From: Granulicella sp.
GTDB taxonomy: Bacteria; Acidobacteriota; Terriglobia; Terriglobales; Acidobacteriaceae
Direction of reading: 5' to 3'
DNA length: 46,645 nt
Assembly: GCA_027365345.1 (NCBI GenBank)
Contig: DAHXNO010000037.1
Location: 1-46,645 of the forward strand
The translations under genes and the position numbers were made by a program. Below, piece by piece: positions 40,128 through 46,645 of the stretch. Below the pieces are notes generated by a model. It was not told the DNA's origin, made no database searches, and saw only the letters and a list, made by a program, of their open reading frames with translations. Each line of letters begins with the position of its first letter. Position 1 is the first letter of the stretch.

Positions 40128-42556
40128 GCGGAGATTCCTTCTGGCTGCGGCGGAGCCTCCGGCGCGGATGCGACGCTGGAGACCTCTGAAGGTTCAGTAG
40201 CTGGGCGGAGTTCCACGATGAACCGTGCGCCAGCCGGGAGGTTCTTTTCCGCCCGGATGGAGCCGTGGTGCTCCTGTACGATCTTGGCGGCGATGGAGAG
40301 GCCGAGGCCGGTTCCACGTTGTTTGGTGGAGAAGTAAGGGAGGAAGAGGCTCTCGCGCATCTCGTCGGTCAACCCTGGGCCGGTGTCCGCGATGGCAAAC
40401 TCGACCAGGCCTGAGGGAAGGATCCGGGTGGACACGCGAAGTTCTCGCAGGAGGCTGTTTTGCATGGCCTCGGCAGCGTTGTCGATCAGGTTGGAGAAGG
40501 CGCGCTTGAGAGCCTCGGGGTCGGCCAGGACCAGGGGAAGGACGGATGCCAGATCGCGATGAACGCGAATATTGCCCAGCCGTCCGGCAAACAGGGCCAG
40601 CGAGTCTTCCACGATCGTGTTGAGGCTGAAGGGCCGGGGGCGCGAACTGGGAAACTCAGCCAGCGCAGAGAACTGGTCCACCAGGGACCGCATGGTGTCA
40701 ACGGAGGCGGTAATCACCTCGCTGGAGTGCTGGATCACGGCTGGAGAGGGCGAATCCAGATGGTGCTCCGTAAGCAGTGTGCTGAGGCGCAGGACGTGGC
40801 GGCGGATGAGTTCGGCATTGAGGGAGATGGGGGTCAGGGGGTTCTTGATCTCATGCGCAACGCGGCGGGCAACCTCCTTCCACGCGCTCTGTTTCTGGGC
40901 ACGCAGCAGCTCGGTTGCGTCCTCCAGCACCAGCACATAGCCCAGGTGAGCGCGCATGGGGCGTTCCATGCCCGTGGGGCCAGGCGAGCCCCAAGCGGGC
41001 GGGTTGGGGGCAGCGCTGGACTGGCCCTCCAGAAGAGCCACCGTGGCGGAAAGATGGAGGACGCGGGTGTTGGACTGAATCTGCATCTCGGCGGAGGCGG
41101 AGCCCATGCGGTGGGCACGGCGGAGGAGGTGGTCGAGGTTCTGGACGATGTCCTCGGGGAGCGCTGCGGAGAGCGGCAGCCCAACGAACTGGCGCTGGCC
41201 GCCGGGGTCCAGCATCTCCGAAAAGGCCCGGTTGGCAAGTAGGATCTGGCGATCGGCGGACAGCGTCACCACGCCGGAGGGAATGGTCTCAATCATTGTC
41301 TCCAGTTCGTTGCGGCGGGCCTGGAGGGCCAGGTTCAGGTCAGAGAGTTGCTCGCTGGAGCGAGCCGCGGCGGCGTGGGCGCTCTCCAGATCGGCGGCCA
41401 TTGCGTTGAAGCGTTCTACCAACTCGCCCAGTTCTTCGGTGACGGATTGGCCCACGCGGTGGGCGTAGTCGCCGGCGGCGATGGCCTTCATGGCGTCGGC
41501 CAGGGATTCCACTGGCCGGGTTACCTGTTTGCTGAGGTTCAGCGCCAGCCAGCAGCCGGAGAAGAGCGCCAAGGCGGTGGTGAGGAGGAGGAATCCCATG
41601 TAGAGACTACGGACCTCACGGCGCTCGCGGTAGAGCATCCAGTAGGCGGCTGCGGACTGGCTCAGGCGCTGAGAGACCGAGGAGATGCCGGCAGGGATGG
41701 GAAGGCCTGCTACCACCAGACCGCCGCGTGGGAGGGCGGCTGTAGCCAAGGTGTAATCGTTCCCTGAGAGAGAATAAAAGGGTTCGTCGGTGCGCCGCGC
41801 CGCATGCAGAATGGCCTGCAGGGTGGGCCCTGACAACTGGGAGTTGGCGACGGGCCTGGACCCGGAGTTCTCATCCGAAGCGGATTCGTTGGGCTGGATG
41901 GAGCGCAGCACGGATTGGCCGGAGGGGGTGCTGGGAACATCCAGCGATGCGACCGGATCTCCATTCTGGTAGAGGATGACGAACCCTCCCTGCAGGGTCA
42001 CCTCATGCCGACGCAGGATCTGGTAGATCTGCGCAAGGGCGTTGGGCGAGAGGTGCTGGTTGTCCCCTGCCGGCAGGTTGGAGAGTTCAACGGCGATGGA
42101 GTCGGCCTCTGAGCGGGCGTTGGCGTCCGCATACGCGTAGAGTTCCATGGCCATGCGATCGGCGTCCTGGCGCATCTGCGTGACCGGCTGCGAGAACCAG
42201 CGGTCGACAGCGCGGTTCATCAGCAGGTAGCTGAATAGAAACATGAAGACCAGGGGGACCACGGAGACCAGAACGGCTCCCCACAGCATGCGGGTGCGCA
42301 GGCGCGTACCGAGCACATGGCTGCGCTGATCGGCGTATAGCTTGAGGACGTTGCGGACCAGAAGCACCAGCACGCTGATGAAGAGCAGAAATACCAGAAC
42401 CGAGAGGCTGACGAAGACCTCGGTCTGGAGCAGTGAGCTTGGATTCAGGAAGGCGAGGTTGAAGGCATTCAGGGTAGCCAGGGACAAAAACAGCACCAGC
42501 AGGCTCGCGCTAAGCGCGATCACCAGCACGCGGCGGCGTTTGGCGGAGACTCCCAT
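40124..42556 (-). CDS. NtrY-like sensor histidine kinase
   Basis: The 810-residue kinase has several N-terminal membrane helices (three before about residue 115) and an extracytoplasmic sensor region. A further helix near 320-340, HAMP (about 345-395) and a PAS segment (about 420-550) follow. The dimerisation domain has phospho-His568 in R-R-V-A-H-E-I-K-N-P-L-T-P, and the ATPase domain has N-L-I-D-N-A-A-E-A-M, D-T-G-P-G-L and G-T-G-L-G-L-S-I-A. Layout and partner resemble NtrY/NtrX, which respond to nitrogen or redox state in other bacteria; the signal here is unknown. ATG 42556 is preferred; sequence upstream overlaps the divergent ABC gene. It lacks a ribosome-binding site. Confidence 0.9.
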   Translation of the reverse strand: MGVSAKRRRVLVIALSASLLVLFLSLATLNAFNLAFLNPSSLLQTEVFVSLSVLVFLLFISVLVLLVRNVLKLYADQRSHVLGTRLRTRMLWGAVLVSVVPLVFMFLFSYLLMNRAVDRWFSQPVTQMRQDADRMAMELYAYADANARSEADSIAVELSNLPAGDNQHLSPNALAQIYQILRRHEVTLQGGFVILYQNGDPVASLDVPSTPSGQSVLRSIQPNESASDENSGSRPVANSQLSGPTLQAILHAARRTDEPFYSLSGNDYTLATAALPRGGLVVAGLPIPAGISSVSQRLSQSAAAYWMLYRERREVRSLYMGFLLLTTALALFSGCWLALNLSKQVTRPVESLADAMKAIAAGDYAHRVGQSVTEELGELVERFNAMAADLESAHAAAARSSEQLSDLNLALQARRNELETMIETIPSGVVTLSADRQILLANRAFSEMLDPGGQRQFVGLPLSAALPEDIVQNLDHLLRRAHRMGSASAEMQIQSNTRVLHLSATVALLEGQSSAAPNPPAWGSPGPTGMERPMRAHLGYVLVLEDATELLRAQKQSAWKEVARRVAHEIKNPLTPISLNAELIRRHVLRLSTLLTEHHLDSPSPAVIQHSSEVITASVDTMRSLVDQFSALAEFPSSRPRPFSLNTIVEDSLALFAGRLGNIRVHRDLASVLPLVLADPEALKRAFSNLIDNAAEAMQNSLLRELRVSTRILPSGLVEFAIADTGPGLTDEMRESLFLPYFSTKQRGTGLGLSIAAKIVQEHHGSIRAEKNLPAGARFIVELRPATEPSEVSSVASAPEAPPQPEGISA

Positions 42557-42718
42557 GCGAGCAAGTTTACTCGTTTTCCGGCTGGAGATTGGCCGCTCAG
42601 GGCTTGAAGTGGCGAGGGAGTGTCCAACCAGGAGATCTGCGGCGGCGGGTTCACGAGACGGAATCCAGCCTGGTCCCCATTTTGCACCCGCAACCCGTAT
42701 GATGGCATCCGAGCCTTC

Positions 42719-43522
42719 ATGACCCTCCCGAGCCCCATCGCGCCACAGCCGACCGCGGCGAATCTTCCTGTGCTTCGCGTCCAGAATCTGAGTAAGCACT
42801 ATGGCGCGGTGGAAGCAGTAAAAGGAATCTCATTTCAAGTCCATCCCGGAGAGATCGTGGGACTGCTGGGCGTCAACGGGGCGGGCAAGACCACCACCAT
42901 CAGCATGCTTCTGGGCGTGCTGGAGCCCACGTCTGGATCCATCGAGATCGGCTCCATCGATCTTCTCCACCACCGATCGCATGCTCTTGCTTCCAGCAAC
43001 TTTGCCGCCGTGTACGCCCCGCTTCCAGGGAACCTGACGGTCTACCAGAATCTGCGCGTGTTTGCTCTTCTTTATGGAGTGCCCAACTTCGCCGCGCGGC
43101 TGCACTCGGTTCTGGATCTCTTCGGCCTGCACCGCTTTCGAGACACCAAATGCGGTCTACTCTCCTCCGGCGAACAGACCCGGGTCGGGCTGGCGAAGGC
43201 CATGCTCAGCCGCCCCCGGTTGCTTCTTCTTGACGAGCCTACCGCGTCGATTGACCCGGCCAGTGCGCGGGAGATTCGCACCACCATGCGCAGCTTTGCC
43301 GCACAGGAGCAGACCGGCGTCCTCTGGACCTCGCATAACATGTACGAGGTGGAGGAGGTATGCTCGCGAGTGTTATTCCTCTCAGGCGGACGGATTGTTC
43401 TGGAAGGCGATCCACGCCAGCTCCCCTCAGAGTACGGCAAGCCTACCCTGGAAGAGCTTTTCATCAGCGTCGCCAGCGAGCCGCACGCGAAGGAACAGAT
43501 TCTGGGGGCTGCGCCGCGATGA
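42719..43522 (+). CDS. ABC transporter ATP-binding protein
   Basis: The 267-residue ATPase has Walker A G-V-N-G-A-G-K-T-T-T, a slightly altered signature L-S-S-G-E-Q-T-R-V, Walker B L-L-L-L-D-E-P-T-A-S and the H-loop S-H-N-M. It resembles NodI/DrrA-type subunits of ABC-2 exporters. ATG 42719 follows an in-frame stretch without features and has no ribosome-binding site. It overlaps the permease gene as ATGA, so the two form one exporter. Confidence 0.9.
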   Translation: MTLPSPIAPQPTAANLPVLRVQNLSKHYGAVEAVKGISFQVHPGEIVGLLGVNGAGKTTTISMLLGVLEPTSGSIEIGSIDLLHHRSHALASSNFAAVYAPLPGNLTVYQNLRVFALLYGVPNFAARLHSVLDLFGLHRFRDTKCGLLSSGEQTRVGLAKAMLSRPRLLLLDEPTASIDPASAREIRTTMRSFAAQEQTGVLWTSHNMYEVEEVCSRVLFLSGGRIVLEGDPRQLPSEYGKPTLEELFISVASEPHAKEQILGAAPR

Positions 43523-44334
43523 ATCCTGCCCGCATCGCTGCCGTCGCATTGCGCCAACTCTATCTCTACCGCAGCAGCGCTGCCCGGGTGGTTCCACTGT
43601 TCGCCTGGGTGACCATCGATATGGTTCTTTGGGGCTTCATGACCAGGTTCCTGGGCTCGCTGGCCCACAGCGCGTATCGGTTTGTCCCGGCCCTATTGGG
43701 AGCGGTTCTCTTCTGGGATTTCATGACCCGGGTAATGCAGGGCGTGACCACCGCGTTCTTTGAAGACGTCTGGTCGCGCAACTTCCTCAACATCTTCGCC
43801 ACCCCGATCACCATCCCCGAGTACATTGCCGGCCTGCTGCTCTCCAGTTTGGTGACCAGTCTGGTGGGGCTTGGGGTGATGGTGGTGGTTGCTACGGCCG
43901 CCTTTGGCCTCCACTTGGCCGCTTACGGCTCCATGGTTCTGCCCTTTGTGCTGGTGCTGGTGCTCACCGGCATGGCTCTGGGGGTGACAGCGATTGCGAT
44001 TGTCCTCCGCTTCGGTCCCGCGGCGGAGTGGTTTGTCTGGCCCATCCCCGCGCTTCTTTCGCCCTTTGCGTGCGTTTATTACCCGCTCTCCACGCTTCCA
44101 GTCCATCTGCAGTGGTTCGCCCGCCTGTTGCCGCCCACGTATGTGTTCGAGGGGCTGCGGGCGGTGGTAACAGGCAACCCGGCAGGCGACCCAACTGCGG
44201 GGTGGTATCTGGCTATCGCATTCCTGCTTGCCGCCGCCTATCTGGTTCTGGCCTATGGGCTCTTCGCGCGGGTGTTCCGTCACGCCATCCAAAGTGGGCT
44301 GATTACCCGGTACAGCGCTGAAACGGTCTCCTAA
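43519..44334 (+). CDS. ABC-2 type transporter permease
   Basis: The 271-residue membrane protein has about six hydrophobic segments and the ABC-2 (NodJ-like) pattern, with the conserved F-A-C-V-Y-Y-P-L-S-T-L-P loop and L-P-P-T-Y-V-F-E-G-L-R. The start is the ATGA overlap with the ATPase gene at 43519; the frame is open further upstream, but that part lies inside the ATPase gene. It should export a drug, lipid or polysaccharide; the substrate is unknown. Confidence 0.9.
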   Translation: MNPARIAAVALRQLYLYRSSAARVVPLFAWVTIDMVLWGFMTRFLGSLAHSAYRFVPALLGAVLFWDFMTRVMQGVTTAFFEDVWSRNFLNIFATPITIPEYIAGLLLSSLVTSLVGLGVMVVVATAAFGLHLAAYGSMVLPFVLVLVLTGMALGVTAIAIVLRFGPAAEWFVWPIPALLSPFACVYYPLSTLPVHLQWFARLLPPTYVFEGLRAVVTGNPAGDPTAGWYLAIAFLLAAAYLVLAYGLFARVFRHAIQSGLITRYSAETVS

Positions 44335-44392
44335 AGCCGGGAACGGTGGCTCGGTGAGGAGCAGAGGTTGCGGGGTTTCCAGGCCTATCCCA

Positions 44393-45508
44393 TCAGGAGA
44401 GCAGATCTTGCACTGGGGTATGTTCACGGTTTTGGGCCAGAGCGACGGCTTTATAGGTGAGTGCGCCCTGGAAGGTGTTCACGCCCTCTGCGATGCCTGC
44501 GTTCTCTTGTATGGCTGCGCCGGCGCCCCGTTGAGCAAGCTTCATCACATAGGGAAAGGTGGCGTTGGTAAGGGCGAGGGTGCTGGTATTGGGAACGGCC
44601 GCCGGCATATTCGTCACGCAGTAGTGGACCACGCCCTCCATTACAAAGCTTGGATCGGAGTGGGTGGTGGGGTGCGCGGTCTCAATGCAGCCGCCCTGGT
44701 CGATGGCGACGTCAACGATCACAGCTCCTTTGGGCATCTTTGCAACCATGGCCCTGGTGACGATCTTGGGGGCCGCGGCTCCTGGAATCAGCACCCCGCC
44801 GATCACCAGATCGGCCTCGGCCACAGCGCGCTCTATATTGTAGGCGTTGGAGTAGAGCGTTTTGAGCTGGCCGGAGAAGATGTCATCCAGATCGCGGAGG
44901 CGGTTCAGATTCAGGTCCACCAGGGTAACGCTGGCTCCCATGCCCAAGGCGACTTTGGCCGCATTTGTACCGACGATGCCGCCGCCAATAATGCAGACTT
45001 TGCCGGGAGGGACGCCTGGGACGCCGCCCAAAAGAACGCCCCGGCCGCCGTGCTCCTTCTCCAGATAGGCTGCGCCCACCTGCACGGAGAGCCGTCCTGC
45101 AACCTCAGACATCGGGGTCAGCAGAGGCAGGCCGCCGGAGTTGTCGCGGACGGTCTCATAGGCGATGCCGGTGACCTTTTTTTCCAGTAGAGCGTTGGTT
45201 AGTTCGCGGAGCGGGGCCAGGTGCAGGTAGGTGAACAGAACCAGCCCGGGGCGAAAGTAAGAGTACTCTTTTTCGACCGGCTCCTTTACCTTGACCACCA
45301 TATCGGAGGGTTCCCAGATGCCGGCAGCATCCGGGACGATGGTGGCTCCGACGGCCTGGTACTCGGCGTCCGGGAAGGAGGAGAGAGCGCCGGCATCGTG
45401 CTCCACCAGGACCGTATGGCCCGCATCCACAATGGCTCTGGCTCCGGCCGGGGTGACGCCGACACGGCTTTCGTGGTCTTTTACTTCCTTGGGAACACCA
45501 ATAATCAT
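44393..45508 (-). CDS. ald: alanine dehydrogenase
   Basis: Ald interconverts alanine and pyruvate plus ammonia using NAD. The 371 residues match the family length, start [18 protein letters not shown], and carry the substrate-site Lys in V-V-K-V-K-E-P, His96 in T-Y-L-H-L-A-P, and the NAD motif [15 protein letters not shown] precedes ATG 45508 by 8 bases, fixing the start; the longer frame to 45706 is rejected. It is divergent from mreB. Confidence 0.95.
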   Translation of the reverse strand: MIIGVPKEVKDHESRVGVTPAGARAIVDAGHTVLVEHDAGALSSFPDAEYQAVGATIVPDAAGIWEPSDMVVKVKEPVEKEYSYFRPGLVLFTYLHLAPLRELTNALLEKKVTGIAYETVRDNSGGLPLLTPMSEVAGRLSVQVGAAYLEKEHGGRGVLLGGVPGVPPGKVCIIGGGIVGTNAAKVALGMGASVTLVDLNLNRLRDLDDIFSGQLKTLYSNAYNIERAVAEADLVIGGVLIPGAAAPKIVTRAMVAKMPKGAVIVDVAIDQGGCIETAHPTTHSDPSFVMEGVVHYCVTNMPAAVPNTSTLALTNATFPYVMKLAQRGAGAAIQENAGIAEGVNTFQGALTYKAVALAQNREHTPVQDLLS

Positions 45509-45595
45509 GCTTGCCTCTCCTGAGTTTCTTGTTGCCTGGCCGCTTTCGGGACAGTTTCGCTTCCAGATCGAATACATGCTTTGTGTTTCAGGTAA

Positions 45596-45649
45596 AGTAT
45601 AGCGGCCTTCGGTTCCTACCGGGAGCCGGAGCCTCATAGGCCGTACAAT
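45596..45649. promoter_or_regulatory. candidate divergent ald/mreB promoters
   Basis: On the minus strand TATACT (45601-45596) and on the plus strand TACAAT (45644-45649) are good -10 boxes facing ald and mreB respectively. I find no good -35 for either, so both calls are tentative. Confidence 0.35.
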
Positions 45650-45705
45650 GGAAGAGTCGGGTTCAACCCAAAATCTCTCTATCCACAAGAAACTGATCGG
45701 CCTCA

Positions 45706-46645
45706 ATGTCCTCGAAAAACTTTCAGATGCGGACTTCGCGCGTAAGCAACATGCGGTCCATCTTCTCGTTGTTCTCCAGCGATCTAGCGATCGATCTTGG
45801 GACGGCCAACACCTTGGTGTTTGCGCATGGCAAGGGCATCATCGTCAACGAGCCGTCGATTATCGCCGTGAACCGCGTCACCGGCGAGGTGGAGGCCGTG
45901 GGGAAGGAAGCCAAGGAGATGCTTGGCCGCACACCTGGCAACATCATCGCGATCAAGCCGATGAAGGACGGCGTGATCGCGGACTTCAAGCAGACCGAGA
46001 AGATGCTGAACTACTTCATCCAGAAGGCGCATAACCGCAAGATGATGGTTCACCCACGGATCGTGATTGGCGTACCCAGCGAGATAACCCAAGTGGAGAA
46101 GCGCGCTGTGATGGATTCGGCGTATCGCGCCAAGGCCAGCGAGGTGCATCTGGTAGAGCAGGCGATGGTGGCGGCCATCGGTGCGGGGCTGCCTATTACC
46201 GAGCCGGGCGGCAACATGGTTGTTGATATTGGCGGAGGGACCACCGACATCGCGGTGATCTCGCTGGCCGGTATTGTGTACTCGCGTTCGGTACGGATGG
46301 CCGGCAACCAGATGGATGAGGCCGTGATGACCTATCTCAAGCGCAAGTACAACCTGCTGGTGGGTGAGCGCACGGCGGAACAGATCAAGATCGACATTGG
46401 CTCGGCGTATCCTCTGGATAAACCCCTATCGATGGAGATCAAGGGACGCAACCTGATTGAAGGAGTTCCGAAGACAATCAATATCGACGATACGGAGATC
46501 CGCGAGGCTCTGGGCGAGAGCATTGCGACGATCATGAATGCGATTCGCGTGGCGTTGGAGCGTACCCCTCCAGAGTTGTCAGCGGATATCTCCGATCGAG
46601 GGATTGTGCTCACCGGGGGAGGGGCGCTGATTAAGAATCTGGACA
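45706..46645 (+). CDS. mreB: rod-shape-determining protein MreB (truncated by window end)
   Basis: MreB is the bacterial actin that organises elongation of the cell wall at the inner membrane. Visible parts are the phosphate-1 motif [10 protein letters not shown], the connecting N-E-P-S-I-I-A-V, the phosphate-2 motif [13 protein letters not shown] and the adenosine motif L-T-G-G-G-A-L-I at the window edge. About 313 residues are present; the C-terminal end lies outside. ATGs at 45706, 45727 and 45751 are in frame. The last gives [11 protein letters not shown], the usual MreB N-terminus, so the first 15 residues may not be translated. Confidence 0.95.
   Translation, partial: MSSKNFQMRTSRVSNMRSIFSLFSSDLAIDLGTANTLVFAHGKGIIVNEPSIIAVNRVTGEVEAVGKEAKEMLGRTPGNIIAIKPMKDGVIADFKQTEKMLNYFIQKAHNRKMMVHPRIVIGVPSEITQVEKRAVMDSAYRAKASEVHLVEQAMVAAIGAGLPITEPGGNMVVDIGGGTTDIAVISLAGIVYSRSVRMAGNQMDEAVMTYLKRKYNLLVGERTAEQIKIDIGSAYPLDKPLSMEIKGRNLIEGVPKTINIDDTEIREALGESIATIMNAIRVALERTPPELSADISDRGIVLTGGGALIKNLD

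Noticed and set aside
1-46645. CRISPR array, complete insertion sequence or prophage
   Set aside because: No regularly spaced repeats, no paired terminal inverted repeats around an intact transposase, and no phage structural genes were found.

Overview
The window looks like a chromosomal segment of an Acidobacteriota bacterium, most likely class Terriglobia (Acidobacteriaceae-like). This is inferred from the high GC content, a DUF4382 lipoprotein, a lone sucA-type 2-oxoglutarate dehydrogenase E1 of about 826 residues, the phoH-ybeY-corC-era block and protein sequence style. No rRNA, tRNA or CRISPR array was seen. Most of the window is ordinary core genome.

Left end (1-2400) is the accessory part. 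It holds out-of-frame remnants of DDE transposases (IS1380-like C-terminus near 551-874, a second fragment near 881-957). These are followed by an intact two-gene unit: a Xre-type HTH protein and a DUF6036-like nucleotidyltransferase that overlap by 14 bases. The unit sits behind a perfect 23-bp palindrome that covers the likely -10 box of what looks like a leaderless transcript. This resembles a toxin-antitoxin or defence module and is the best candidate for an uncharacterised system here.

2500-15300: queF; a Spinster-like MFS carrier overlapping a GT2 glycosyltransferase; a DUF4382 lipoprotein; sucA; a Crp/Fnr regulator with an unclear start; an RNB-domain ribonuclease; an M29 aminopeptidase; and a MarR regulator divergent from a TonB-dependent receptor, with an AT-rich repeat-bearing spacer between them.

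17500-23600: the aspartate-family genes dapB, lysC and asd on the minus strand, with small hypothetical genes between and after them, then nrdR translationally coupled to a cupredoxin-like lipoprotein.

23800-32800: a flippase-like membrane protein coupled to a lytic transglycosylase, a small zinc-ribbon protein, a HAD phosphatase, a threonine-synthase-like protein that has lost the PLP lysine and other PLP-binding motifs, a small secreted protein, an EamA transporter, an M13 metallopeptidase, and rpsT with a clear promoter and terminator.

33200-38540 (+ strand): phoH (TTG start, structured leader), a small membrane protein, ybeY, a CorC/CNNM protein, era with an insertion, and a GNAT acetyltransferase, mostly tightly packed. 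38700-42560 (- strand): an NtrY/NtrX-like two-component pair whose regulator lacks the GAFTGA loop. Right end: a two-gene ABC exporter, alanine dehydrogenase, and the start of mreB, which runs off the window.
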